64,000 nucleotides of DNA from Paenibacillus planticolens (GCF_013141725.1 NZ_WHNZ01000022.1:372001-436000); one strand, 5' to 3'. Counted from the stretch's first letter, positions 16,056 to 24,820 are shown. Numbers and translations are program-made. Notes: a model not told the origin generated them from the letters alone.

Positions 16056-16865
16056 TCAAAAAATGGTAGGCACCTGCCAAACGACAGGTGTAATGGCAAT
16101 CTGCTCTTTGAGCCAACTTTCTGTTATTCGCTTAAATAGTACGGGATCTCCGCTGCAAAAAAATTGATGGATTGGCAACAATCCGGACGTTTCCATCATC
16201 TCTCGGTGATACAGAATCGCGCTGATTTCTCTGGCCGTTTCGTCGGCCGATGAGATCAACGTCACTTTCGGCCCCATCACCCGGGAGATCGGTTCCATCA
16301 GAAACGGATAATGCGTACAGCCCAATATTAAGCAATCGATCGGCTTGCCAATGAGCGGACGAAGCGATTGCTCCACAATTTCCTGTTCTTGTTCCCTGCC
16401 AAACAGCCCTTTCTCTACGAAAGGGGCCAAGAGCGGGCAAGGCTCGCTATACACCTGAATGCCCGGGGAAATTAACCGCAGCGCATGTTCATATGCTTTG
16501 CTGCGGATCGTTCCATCGGTGCCAATTACCCCAACAATCCCGCTTCGCGTATGCTTAATCGCGGCTCTCGCCCCTGGTGAGATAACACCCAACACTGGAA
16601 TCGGGACATGTTCGCGTATATCTTCTATGGCAACAGCGGTTGCCGTGTTGCAAGCGATCACTATCATTTTAGGATTAAATTGAATTAAGTAATCCACGAT
16701 TTGCCGGGTAAATGTGCGTACTTCAGAGGGAGATCGCGGGCCATAAGGACTTCGGGCCGTATCGCCGAAATAAATCACTTTTTCTTGCGGCAGCTGTCTC
16801 ATGAGTTCTTTGACTACAGTTAATCCTCCGACACCGGAGTCCAGTACGGCTATCGCTTGCTGCAC
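16056..16865 (-). CDS. murI: glutamate racemase
   Basis: About 269 residues. Both catalytic cysteines are present: CNTATA (about residue 74) and GCTHYP (about 185), along with AVLDSGVGGLTVV and the YFGDTARSPYG block. It makes D-glutamate for peptidoglycan. The GTG at 16865 gives the usual family length and lies after AGGAAG and GGATAGGT; an ATG-led extension upstream lacks a ribosome binding site. It is the expected RacE/MurI-type enzyme of Bacillales. Confidence 0.93.
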   Translation of the reverse strand: MQQAIAVLDSGVGGLTVVKELMRQLPQEKVIYFGDTARSPYGPRSPSEVRTFTRQIVDYLIQFNPKMIVIACNTATAVAIEDIREHVPIPVLGVISPGARAAIKHTRSGIVGVIGTDGTIRSKAYEHALRLISPGIQVYSEPCPLLAPFVEKGLFGREQEQEIVEQSLRPLIGKPIDCLILGCTHYPFLMEPISRVMGPKVTLISSADETAREISAILYHREMMETSGLLPIHQFFCSGDPVLFKRITESWLKEQIAITPVVWQVPTIF

Positions 16866-16976
16866 ACCTATCCGCTTCCTTTGCCGGTTAATGAAATTCA
16901 CAGGCCACATGGATAGAATATGAACGTACAAGCTGAAAGGTACCTAGGCTTGAGACATTGATTATTGGTCCGTTAC

Positions 16977-17987
16977 CTATTTGGGGGGCTGCAAATCATT
17001 CACAAGTGCGAACTCATAGCCTTTCTTCTTGATCTCTTTGCAAATGCGCGAGAGCGCCTGCATGTTTTCCAATGATCCCTGGTGCATCAAAATAACGTTG
17101 CCATCATGCAAATTATTCATAATATCATTGTATGGATCCTCTGCGCCATTCGCTCTCGGCTCCCAATCCTTCATCGCCGTCGACCAAAAGACGGAGGTAT
17201 ATCCCATGCTCGATACTAAACTCAAGTTATGCATATTGTAGTGGCCGTAAGGGAAACGGAAATATTTCTCGACTTCTTTGCCCGTCAGCTTTTTGTACAG
17301 CGCTTCAAAATCCGTAATTTCCTTGCGAATCTGATCATCACTCAGCTCATTGAAATCGTTGTGTGTCATCGTATGGTTGGCAACAAAATGGCCATCCTCC
17401 ACAACTCTTTTTAAATAGTCCGGATTTTTCTTAATATTGTTGCCTGAAATGAAAAAGTTCGCTTTCACACCGTTTTCCTTCAACGATTTCAACATCAAAT
17501 CCACTTCGATCAGCGGGCCGCCGGCGTCGATGGTTAAGTAAACCTTTTTCCCGGTCCCCACCCATACGGCTTTCTGATCCGCGGTAAATGATTTCGTTTC
17601 TTTCGGAAAGTCAGGAACCTGACCCGTTTTCTTCTTCATGTAGTACCACGAATAGGGCACCTTGTCCCCTGCGGTTGGTTTCGGTTTTGTCGTGTCCGCT
17701 GCAGGCTTTGCTGATGCACTCGGGCTAGGGGCAGTCGTTGGGTGCGGAGTTGCACTTGGAGCCGCCGTAGGCGTTGGAGTCGGTATGGGAGTTGCTGATG
17801 GTTTAGGAGTTGAAGTTGGTGTTGGCGTCGGCTTAGGTGATTCCGCTTTCGTCGGCGCTTTCGCTGTCGTTTGCGGACTTGGTGTTACAGCTTCGGCAGC
17901 AGGGGAAACCAGGCTTTTGTCTGCACAACCGACCAATGTTGCGCTTAGCAGGATCAGCAGTGCAGCACTTTTAGTAATTGGTGTCAT
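16977..17987 (-). CDS. lipoprotein polysaccharide deacetylase (NodB domain, PdaA-like) with Pro/Thr/Ala linker
   Basis: 336 residues. A type II signal peptide (SAALLILLSATLVGC) ends in an LVGC lipobox, so the mature protein is anchored outside the membrane. Residues ~35-110 are a low-complexity Pro-Thr-Ala-Ser linker. The NodB domain follows, with the motif TIDAGG where most members have TFDDG, then NHTMTH and RFPYGHYN. The second Asp, normally a metal ligand, is Ala. It probably deacetylates peptidoglycan or a surface glycan, though the changed motif leaves activity uncertain. The ATG at 17987 follows GAGGTG. bdbC lies 86 bases upstream. Confidence 0.88.
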   Translation of the reverse strand: MTPITKSAALLILLSATLVGCADKSLVSPAAEAVTPSPQTTAKAPTKAESPKPTPTPTSTPKPSATPIPTPTPTAAPSATPHPTTAPSPSASAKPAADTTKPKPTAGDKVPYSWYYMKKKTGQVPDFPKETKSFTADQKAVWVGTGKKVYLTIDAGGPLIEVDLMLKSLKENGVKANFFISGNNIKKNPDYLKRVVEDGHFVANHTMTHNDFNELSDDQIRKEITDFEALYKKLTGKEVEKYFRFPYGHYNMHNLSLVSSMGYTSVFWSTAMKDWEPRANGAEDPYNDIMNNLHDGNVILMHQGSLENMQALSRICKEIKKKGYEFALVNDLQPPK

Positions 17988-18073
17988 CTTAGCACCTCGT
18001 TTGGAATGAATACGTTCGGTATTCATTTCGACAGCGCCTGACAAATTACCTGCCTATTTTTGGTGCGTAGTGT

Positions 18074-18493
18074 TTATTTCGTAGCTCGGTAAGTCAAATA
18101 TTGGAGAATGCTGATCAAAATAAAAGCTGTTCCGGCAAGCATTGGAATCGTAATAAATCCAAGCCAGTTCAAGTAATCCACGTCACAGGGAATAGGCCCG
18201 CAGCTCGTTGCGGATTCGTGAAAAACTCCGGATTGCAGCAATACGTGATAAACAGAAATGCAGGCTCCCCATATCGTCAAAGGCAATACATAGATCGTCA
18301 GCTTATAGTCTTTGCGCACGGCTGCGATTCCCAAAATAACGACCAGCGGGTACATCAGAATGCGTTGATACCAGCATAATTTGCACGGTATGAAGTGCAT
18401 AATTTCTGAGAAATACAGGCTCCCTAGTGTGGCGATTAAAGCTAGCAGCCATGACAGGTGCATGCCGTTTTCCCTAAAAAATTTTTTTGACAT
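18074..18493 (-). CDS. bdbC: DsbB/BdbC-type disulfide oxidoreductase
   Basis: 139 residues with four membrane helices. The quinone-linked active-site pair is CKLCWYQR after helix 1, and the second pair is in SCGPIPCDVDY. BdbC reoxidises the thiol oxidase BdbD, but no bdbD is in this window. The ATG at 18493 follows GGAGGA; the upstream ATG at 18517 has no ribosome binding site. It is the first gene of a probable operon with the lipoprotein deacetylase. Confidence 0.92.
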   Translation of the reverse strand: MSKKFFRENGMHLSWLLALIATLGSLYFSEIMHFIPCKLCWYQRILMYPLVVILGIAAVRKDYKLTIYVLPLTIWGACISVYHVLLQSGVFHESATSCGPIPCDVDYLNWLGFITIPMLAGTAFILISILQYLTYRATK

Positions 18494-18518
18494 TTGTGCT
18501 CGTCCTCCTCTTTCCATT

Positions 18519-18548
18519 ATTATAGAAAAATTATACAGGGAAGTCTAA
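18519..18548 (-). promoter_or_regulatory. putative sigma-A promoter of bdbC
   Basis: Minus strand TTAGAC (18548-18543), 18-base spacer, TATAAT (18524-18519). A second TATAAT-like hexamer lies within the spacer. Confidence 0.55.
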
Positions 18549-18578
18549 CCTTTTGGGAGAGGAAAGTTATACACAGCT

Positions 18579-18922
18579 AATGAGGGCATTTTGTCCGGGG
18601 AGCGCGAGTTAACGCTGTAAAACAGCGTTTCGGCGGGGTTGTGCGGCGGGAACGGGGATCGATGCGTGAGTTAAGACTGTTTTACAGTGTTAACGAGGGC
18701 AGTTTGGGCGGGGAGCGCGAGTTAACGCTGTAAAACAGCGTTTCGGCGGTGCTGTGGGGCGGGAACGGAGGCATTTCGTGAGTTAAGACTGTTTTACAGT
18801 GTTAACGAGGGCATTTGTGGCGAGGTGCGCGAGTTAACGCTGTAAAACAGCGTTTCGGCGGTGCTGTGGGGCGGGAACGGAGGCATTTCGTGAGTTAAGA
18901 CTGTTTTACAGCGTTAACTCAG
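18579..18922. repeat. tandem repeat array A: three ~113-bp units with long inverted repeats
   Basis: The arm GTTAACGCTGTAAAACAG occurs at 18608, 18721 and 18833 (periods 113 and 112). Each is followed about 68 bases later by its reverse complement CTGTTTTACAG[T/C]GTTAAC at 18677, 18789 and 18901. Each left arm also contains the small hairpin CGCTGT-AAA-ACAGCG. Units 2 and 3 are almost identical; unit 1 is diverged. No credible reading frame runs through it. It lies upstream of bdbC and downstream of the dehydrogenase gene. Confidence 0.9.
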
Positions 18923-18949
18923 GGCGGGGGCACCTCCGATTGCATTTTG

Positions 18950-19440
18950 CCTGATCGAGACGGCCTTTTGTGCCCTCTCGGATGGGCTAAAGCCCTCCCA
19001 TCCGCATATCCTTCACGCGAGACGGCCTTTTTGGACGGCTCGCGGCTTCTTCTTGCCCGGCTCAGCTCCTGAGCCGACCTTTTCAGACGGCTCGAGGCCT
19101 CATCTTGCCGGTTTAGTGCCTGAGACGGCCTATCATAACCTCTCGGATGGGCTAAAGCCCACCCATCCGTGTATCCTTCACGCGAGAAAGCCTTTTCGGA
19201 CGGCTCGAGGCTTTTTCTGGCCGGCTAAGCGCCTGAGACGGACTTTTGTACCTTCTCGGATGGGCTAAAGCCCTCCCATCCGCTTCTCATTCACGCGAGA
19301 CGGCCTTTTCGGACGGCTCGTGGCTTCTTCTCGTCGGCTCAGCGCCTGAGACGGCCTTTTGTACCTTCTCGAATGGTCTAAAACCCTCCCATCCGCATCC
19401 ACTCCCGCGAGCCGGCCGTCCCCCCCTCGCGCCCCTCATC
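18950..19440. repeat. tandem repeat array B: four ~113-bp hairpin-bearing units
   Basis: GATGGGCTAAAGCCC with a following CCCATC occurs from 18981, 19146, 19259 and, degenerate, 19372. The last two steps are 113 bases; the first is 165 because about 52 bases are partly duplicated. Units also share GAGACGGCC, GGACGGCTCG and GGCTCAGCGCCTGAG. Two inverted repeats are nested in each unit (GGGCTAAAGCCC; GATGGG/CCCATC). Open frames across it have no ribosome binding site and change with the repeat, so I treat them as non-coding. Confidence 0.85.
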
Positions 19441-19454
19441 CGCGCACGCCCCAA

Positions 19455-19485
19455 ACAAAAAAAGCAGGCCACAACCAGCCTGCTT
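19455..19485 (-). terminator. rho-independent terminator
   Basis: On the minus strand AAGCAGGC...GCCTGCTT is followed by T7; the stem overlaps the stop codon of the glucose dehydrogenase gene. Confidence 0.85.
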
Positions 19486-20638
19486 AAACCGAAAAGCTAT
19501 ACGCCACCTCGTTCGTCTGCTTCACCAGCTCGCGCCACTGCTCCATCGGGACGATGTCGACGACCGCTTTGATCGGGATGCTCGCAAAATCCAGCTGCGG
19601 CACAGCATCCAGCTTCATCCGGTTGGTGACCAAACGGTCCAGCCAACCGGGATACGTCTTCTCCATCTGCTGCAGCCGGTAGATGGCCGTCTCAAAATCT
19701 TTGCGCGCCGCGTTCACCGAACCGATCACGCATTTGTTCTCCAGCACCATGCTCTGATTGAGCATGTCGGAAGGAATCTCCAGCTTGCGGTCAGCCGGCG
19801 TGACCCCGAGCAGCGCCAGCACGCCGTTCGGCGCCAGCACAGACATGGCCTCGAAAGCGAGCGGGCTGAAGCCCGTGCACTCGAGGATCAGATCCAACGG
19901 CTTGCCGAGCCCTTCGGCATAAGCCGTCAAGCTAAGGCCGCCCTCCTCGGCTGGCTGAAACACACCCCCGCAGTCCTTCACAAGCTGCGCTTGCAGACTG
20001 TCCTGCGGGGATTTGGACCAGACGTAGACGTCCAGCCCCAACAGCCGGCAGGTCATCGCGGCGAGCAGCCCCAGCGGGCCGGAGCCGAGAATGAGCGCTG
20101 TTCTCGGCTCCCAAATCAGCCGCTGCTGCACGCGCAGCACCTGATCCCACACCTTCTCGACGATGCTCTGCGGCTCGACAAGCACGCCGTGCTCAAGCAG
20201 CTCAGACGGCACCTGCACCAAGTAGCGCCCCTCCTCCTTGTAGAACTCGGAGAGAAAGCCGTGGGCGCCTTTGATGCCGCGTTCCACGAATTCACCGGTT
20301 TGGCAGAAGTCAGAGTGACCGTTGCGGCAATTGACGCAGGTTTGATTTCGGCAGGGCCGCCTGACAATCGCGGTGACGAGATCGCCGGGCTGAAATCCGC
20401 TCTCCGCCCCAGCCTCGGTTACGACCCCAAGGGATTCATGTCCTGTGGTCAAATCGTTTTCCCCATGGGGAGGAACGCCGTATTTTTCCTGCAAAATTTC
20501 CTTATCCGTGCCGTCCAGCCCCACTGCCAAAACTTTGACAATGACCTCTTGCGGATGTGAAATCACAGGATCGTCCACGGTTTCCAAAACAATGGAAGGG
20601 TTGCCCTGCCGCAATTGTTTGACGCGAATAGCTTTCAT
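19484..20638 (-). CDS. zinc-dependent glucose 1-dehydrogenase-like (MDR superfamily)
   Basis: 384 residues. The catalytic zinc region reads GLDGTDKE with GHES, so Asp replaces the usual Cys ligand as in archaeal glucose dehydrogenases. The structural zinc loop is complete (CRNQTCVNC...DFC). A Rossmann motif GSGPLGLLAA begins near residue 186. It probably oxidises glucose to gluconolactone with NAD(P)+. The gene starts 19 bases after the GH15 gene ends, on the same strand, so the glucose released by GH15 may be its substrate. The start codon at 20638 follows AAGGAG. Confidence 0.9.
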   Translation of the reverse strand: MKAIRVKQLRQGNPSIVLETVDDPVISHPQEVIVKVLAVGLDGTDKEILQEKYGVPPHGENDLTTGHESLGVVTEAGAESGFQPGDLVTAIVRRPCRNQTCVNCRNGHSDFCQTGEFVERGIKGAHGFLSEFYKEEGRYLVQVPSELLEHGVLVEPQSIVEKVWDQVLRVQQRLIWEPRTALILGSGPLGLLAAMTCRLLGLDVYVWSKSPQDSLQAQLVKDCGGVFQPAEEGGLSLTAYAEGLGKPLDLILECTGFSPLAFEAMSVLAPNGVLALLGVTPADRKLEIPSDMLNQSMVLENKCVIGSVNAARKDFETAIYRLQQMEKTYPGWLDRLVTNRMKLDAVPQLDFASIPIKAVVDIVPMEQWRELVKQTNEVAYSFSV

Positions 20639-20656
20639 CTCTTGGTCTCCTTCCAG

Positions 20657-22693
20657 CTAATGAACAACCGGCTCCAGCACTTTGTCCTCGCTGGCATCCG
20701 TCGCTTGCTTCGTTCCCGTCCGGGTGAATATCTTTAACTTTGACAAATATTCCTGCGTCACTTTAATGAAGGAAGCGTGGGACCACGTAAGTGGCGAAAC
20801 GGAAAGCGGAGCTCCTGTGAAAGGATGCACCTGCTCAGCCATCGTGCCTGACGGCAATGCATGGCCAATAGCCCAACGCATCAGATTTTCCGCTTCCTGC
20901 AGATCATCGGCCGTTTTGGCAGATGCCACCAGCCATTCCGCATACCACAGCGTACAAATAAACCAAGGATTGCCGGGCACTTTAGCAACATCGTTCGTTA
21001 CCTGATGGTAGTAGTCATTTTCATACCTCGCAATGCCGCCGATATCCGTTTGTACCCACAATTTCTCTTTCAGAATCCGCATCGTCTCCACGATCCTAGG
21101 ATCTTCCAGCTCAAATAATCCGAAATCGAACAACCCATACATGCTCATATCCAGCGTATAGTCCGGCACATATTGGTTTGTTTCATAGCTCCAATATAAT
21201 GCCCGTAAAAAGCGATTTTGGTCAGCGGCGAACAGCTGCTGTTCCGCTGCCTTTTTCACCTGATCGGCAACATCCGTATAATAGACGGCACGCGCTTTAT
21301 CCTGATGGTAGTCAGCGAAACGAGCGGCGGCAACCAGGCCTGCATGTACAGAGGCAACAGTAAAGGCAAGAACGCCATAACGTTCTTCCCAAAGATCGTA
21401 GGAGGGCAGCGGCAAACCCGATGCATCCCGATAATGGACAAGGAAGTCCGCCGCCGGTTGGACAAGCTTCTCATAGTCCTCGCGGGAACGTTCCAGCGTA
21501 CCAGCCAGCTTATGATGATGCCACAATGTATAAAGCACGAGAGCCGTTTCATCCTCTTGAATGGCTAGCTGCTTTTTGCCCTGACCATCCACCCAAGGGT
21601 GCCAGCTTGAGCCTACTGAGCTATCCGGATTATACTTGTGCATGAGATAGCCTTCTGGTGTCAACACTTTCTTACAAAAGTCAAAAAATTTACTGGACAG
21701 CTCATAGTACCCGGCCCGGTCTAAAGCGTGAGAAACAAGCGCTCCGTCCCGCGGCCACATATAGGAGTAGGTATCTTTGGCAAACTTCAAAATATCCGAG
21801 TCATTCGCTGCAATGATTGCGCCGCGATTGTCAACGTTCGTCCTTGTGATCAGCAAGCACCTTTTATAAAAAGAGGCCAAATCCGGCTTCAGCAAGGAGA
21901 GCTGATGAGCATCCTGGTTGACCCACTTCACCCAATGATTATGCGTGCGTTGGAGTAATGCTTGGGGCGTCTCCGTACGCAGCATGCTTTCCATTCGCTC
22001 CACTTCCTGCTTCGTATGGCCAAAGCAAATCCAAAACCAAGCCTCTTTGGAGCTCTTGGGAGGCAGCTGCATCGTTAATTCAAGCGTCCCATCAACCGAG
22101 CCCTGTGCGATCGGATTTCCCCCTAGTTGACCGTCTTCCGCATCACGCCATGTGCCTTCGAGACCGTGTATCCCTTTTTGCCCTGTTGCGTAACCGCTCG
22201 GGAATGGCTGATCGGCATCTGGGGATAAACCGGACAATGACATATAACGATGCCCCTTATAGAAAACAAGAGAATTTAGCTCAGGGTCAAAATAAATGGT
22301 ATCTCCGACCCCGTTTCCATAGATTTGCAGATCCAAATGAAAGTAAAGCTTGATCTCTCTTTGGGCTTCAAAAAGGTTCTCCAGCTTAATTTTACGCAAA
22401 AACACATTGTGCTGAACATCAACGCCGTCGCGGATAACGAAGTTTAAACCCAGCCTCTCATGCATGCCTTCCACGTTTGTAACCAGCGAGTCTTCGAGGT
22501 AATTCAGCTTTTTTGAAACCTCAGGATTGTCGATCCAGAAGAAATCTTGCGCACACCAAATACCGAAATGTGAAAGATGATCGCTAGATTGATTCTCTTG
22601 ACCTACTAAAGGGTAATACATGTCACGAATATTATAAGCAGCATCAAAATTTATGAGCACATTCCCATTTCCTATGGGTAAATCTCTTGCCAT
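20657..22693 (-). CDS. glycoside hydrolase family 15 (glucoamylase/trehalase-like)
   Basis: 678 residues: an N-terminal beta-sandwich (residues ~1-270, starting MARDLPIGNGNVLINFDAAY) and the (alpha/alpha)6 barrel with YMWPRDGALVSHALDRAG, EDETALVLYTLW and AEQVHPFTGAPLSVSPLTWSHASF, which contains the second catalytic Glu. There is no signal peptide, so it acts in the cytosol on dextrins, isomaltose-type sugars, trehalose or similar alpha-glucosides. The start ATG at 22693 has AGAGG eight bases upstream and matches family N-termini; an in-frame ATG at 22831 adds a poorly conserved leader. Confidence 0.92.
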   Translation of the reverse strand: MARDLPIGNGNVLINFDAAYNIRDMYYPLVGQENQSSDHLSHFGIWCAQDFFWIDNPEVSKKLNYLEDSLVTNVEGMHERLGLNFVIRDGVDVQHNVFLRKIKLENLFEAQREIKLYFHLDLQIYGNGVGDTIYFDPELNSLVFYKGHRYMSLSGLSPDADQPFPSGYATGQKGIHGLEGTWRDAEDGQLGGNPIAQGSVDGTLELTMQLPPKSSKEAWFWICFGHTKQEVERMESMLRTETPQALLQRTHNHWVKWVNQDAHQLSLLKPDLASFYKRCLLITRTNVDNRGAIIAANDSDILKFAKDTYSYMWPRDGALVSHALDRAGYYELSSKFFDFCKKVLTPEGYLMHKYNPDSSVGSSWHPWVDGQGKKQLAIQEDETALVLYTLWHHHKLAGTLERSREDYEKLVQPAADFLVHYRDASGLPLPSYDLWEERYGVLAFTVASVHAGLVAAARFADYHQDKARAVYYTDVADQVKKAAEQQLFAADQNRFLRALYWSYETNQYVPDYTLDMSMYGLFDFGLFELEDPRIVETMRILKEKLWVQTDIGGIARYENDYYHQVTNDVAKVPGNPWFICTLWYAEWLVASAKTADDLQEAENLMRWAIGHALPSGTMAEQVHPFTGAPLSVSPLTWSHASFIKVTQEYLSKLKIFTRTGTKQATDASEDKVLEPVVH

Positions 22694-22864
22694 GCGATCA
22701 GCCTCTTTCCATGGTGATGCTACTAATTTTCCAATCGCAAAGCATAAATATGCACGCACCGCCACTTCGCAGGGATTTAAGGAAAATGGCACCAATTCAC
22801 GTCTAAACATTTTCATTTCCATGAAACTCATTTACAATTAAACAATATGGAGGGATTCATCACT

Positions 22865-23536
22865 ATGAAGCAATTAGAAGGATTCGGTAAGTTTTTGGAA
22901 AGCTTGAGGGGCAAAATGTCCCTGCGCGAGGCAGCTAACAAAAGCGGACTTTCACATGCCTACATCAGAGATCTGGAATTAGAGCGAAACCGCTCGACCA
23001 ATGAGAAAATCAACCCATCGCCAGTTACGCTAAAAAAGCTGTCGGATGCCTACAACATTCCGTATACCGATTTAATGGAGAAAGCCGGCTATCTCGAGAA
23101 CCAGAATGATTTCGCAAGCAGCAGCCAGACCGCTATGCAGGAACCTGTCTCCATGTCGGATACTCTTTTTATTGAAGTCAGTTCCAAAGAAATGATTTAT
23201 CACACTCGATTCGAACGCATCAGCCAAGGCGTGAATTCCTTGCTTGATTTCAGTCTTTTTTTGGACAAGCTTGAAGAGATGGGCTTCAAGAAAATGGATA
23301 CGGACCTTTTCGTCAATATGAACCAGATACAAAAATACAATGAAAAAGATGGAAAACTTTATTTTGACCCGCTTGGCATCTCCAAATGTGTTGTCATTGC
23401 GGCCATTCGCCAAAAGAAGTATCACGATCTCATTGTGCGCAGCGTGGCCCGGAATACAGGCATGGGCTTGGAATTTCACTACGACCGTCAATCGTCAGCG
23501 GATTCTCTGCTATCTTCTGTAAAACGTCCAACCTAA
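22865..23536 (+). CDS. XRE helix-turn-helix regulator with LytTR-like C-terminal domain
   Basis: 223 residues. Residues ~1-75 are a Cro/CI helix-turn-helix (FLESLRGKMSLREAANKSGL, YIRDLELERN, LSDAYNIPYTDLMEKAGY). Residues ~100-205 resemble a LytTR DNA-binding domain: an initial beta strand (DTLFIEVSSKEMIYH), then SLLDFSLFLDKLEEMGF and DLFVNMNQIQKYNEKDGKLYF. Two DNA-binding modules in one protein would be unusual. The ATG at 22865 follows GGAGGG; the ATG at 22847 overlaps that site. It is divergent from the GH15-dehydrogenase operon and may regulate it. Confidence 0.8.
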   Translation: MKQLEGFGKFLESLRGKMSLREAANKSGLSHAYIRDLELERNRSTNEKINPSPVTLKKLSDAYNIPYTDLMEKAGYLENQNDFASSSQTAMQEPVSMSDTLFIEVSSKEMIYHTRFERISQGVNSLLDFSLFLDKLEEMGFKKMDTDLFVNMNQIQKYNEKDGKLYFDPLGISKCVVIAAIRQKKYHDLIVRSVARNTGMGLEFHYDRQSSADSLLSSVKRPT

Positions 23537-23551
23537 CAAGATTTTACAAAA

Positions 23552-23599
23552 TAAGGAGTAAAGTTTTAGCAAGAATGAAACTTTACTCCTTTCTTTTCG
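23552..23599 (+). terminator. rho-independent terminator
   Basis: AAGGAGTAAAGTTT / AAACTTTACTCCTT stem with an 11-base loop, followed by TCTTTT. Confidence 0.9.
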
Positions 23600-23656
23600 T
23601 CTATCTATAAGGGTTGATGAATTGATTTCTTGGTAGAGAGGGTTGGTATTGAATTC

Positions 23657-24772
23657 ATGGCTGTACAACAGACTACCTCCCCGCTGTCTCGGCAAACGAG
23701 AGTGAACAGCCGAAAGCGTTCTGCGGGCATGCGTTTTTTTCTGTATACGATTTTGAGTATTGCTCTTCTTTCCGTACTGTCTTTATGTTGGTTTTTCTTT
23801 ACTGCATCAGGCACTACCGTTCGACTCATGATGGCGGATACGTTGATTACGACGCAGCACAGGGATTGGGCCAAATTTTTAATCGGCTCCGATGATTTAC
23901 AGAAGCGAGTGGAAACTTATTGGAAGCAATTTGATGAAATGGGCGATGAGAAAGATAAAGGGATTGTTCAGCTGGAACCGGTCAGTTCTACCGCCCCAGT
24001 GGCTGTCAAGAAGGAGCTCGTCACAATCGAACCGATTTCGGGTACGAATTTCAAAGGCCAGCTTGTCACCATCTCTGATCCCAAAAAGCTGCGGATTGCC
24101 GTTCCTGAGAAAGTAGGCAAAGGCGAGAAAGTATCCTCCATGGTCAAAAGGACGGGAGCGATTCTCGGCGTCAACGGCGGAGGCTTCATCGACCCCAACT
24201 GGGAGGGCAATGGGTTTCAACCGGAAGGGATTGTGATCTCGGGCGGCAAAATCTTTTACAATGACAAAGGCATGAACGGCACCGTACAGGTCGTCGGGAT
24301 CGATAAAGAAGGACGCATGATCGCCGGCAAGTATAAAGTTTCCGAACTGGTGGAGATGGGCGTTCAGGAAGCCGTTTCCTTCTCCCCGCGGTTTATCGTC
24401 AATGGCGTCGGCCAAATCAAAAGCCAAGCCGACGGCTGGGGCATTGCTCCGCGAACGAGCATGGCGCAAACCAAAGACGGCTCCATTCTGTTTGCCATCA
24501 TCGATGGCAGACAAAAGCACAGCATAGGCGCAACGCTGTACGATATTCAGGAGATTTTCCTGGAGCATGGCGCCGTCACGGCTGCTAATTTAGACGGCGG
24601 AGCGTCTACGGTTCTTGTCCACAACAACACCATCATCAACAAGCCTTCCAGTGAATACGGAGAACGTTATCTTCCTACGGCATGGCTGCTTTTCGAACAT
24701 CCGGAAACAGCGCCTATCAAGAACGTCTGGGAAGGCCTGGATATTCGCAAGATTGATCCATCTAAGTGGTAA
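23657..24772 (+). CDS. phosphodiester glycosidase (NAGPA) domain membrane protein
   Basis: About 371 residues. One membrane anchor follows a basic N-terminus (residues ~25-47, RFFLYTILSIALLSVLSL), so the bulk is outside the membrane. The NAGPA domain runs from about residue 120 to the end: GVNGGGFIDPN, RTSMAQTKDG and NLDGGASTVLVHN. Family members cleave phosphodiester sugar linkages or take part in exopolysaccharide or cell-wall metabolism. The ATG at 23657 has only a distant GAGAGGG site, and TTG 23630 is an alternative. Confidence 0.88.
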   Translation: MAVQQTTSPLSRQTRVNSRKRSAGMRFFLYTILSIALLSVLSLCWFFFTASGTTVRLMMADTLITTQHRDWAKFLIGSDDLQKRVETYWKQFDEMGDEKDKGIVQLEPVSSTAPVAVKKELVTIEPISGTNFKGQLVTISDPKKLRIAVPEKVGKGEKVSSMVKRTGAILGVNGGGFIDPNWEGNGFQPEGIVISGGKIFYNDKGMNGTVQVVGIDKEGRMIAGKYKVSELVEMGVQEAVSFSPRFIVNGVGQIKSQADGWGIAPRTSMAQTKDGSILFAIIDGRQKHSIGATLYDIQEIFLEHGAVTAANLDGGASTVLVHNNTIINKPSSEYGERYLPTAWLLFEHPETAPIKNVWEGLDIRKIDPSKW

Positions 24773-24775
24773 GAA

Positions 24776-24813
24776 AAAAAGCAGAAAGCTCTACGCGAGC
24801 TTCCTGCTTTTTT
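24776..24813. terminator. bidirectional rho-independent terminator
   Basis: AAAAAGCAGAAAGCTC / GAGCTTCCTGCTTTTTTT with a five-base loop, between convergent genes. Confidence 0.9.
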
Positions 24814-24820
24814 TGCGCGT

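Noticed and set aside
15887..16099. 70-codon minus-strand frame between the M14 peptidase and murI
   Set aside because: No ribosome binding site and overlap with the end of murI; treated as intergenic.
17700..17880. Tandem DNA repeat in the deacetylase gene
   Set aside because: It is the in-frame Pro-Thr-Ala linker of a lipoprotein, not a separate element.
18579..19440. CRISPR array
   Set aside because: Units are about 113 bases with no spacer-repeat alternation of the right size, and no cas genes are present.
19053..19572. Open frames running through repeat array B
   Set aside because: They consist of repeat units, have no ribosome binding site and lose frame between copies.
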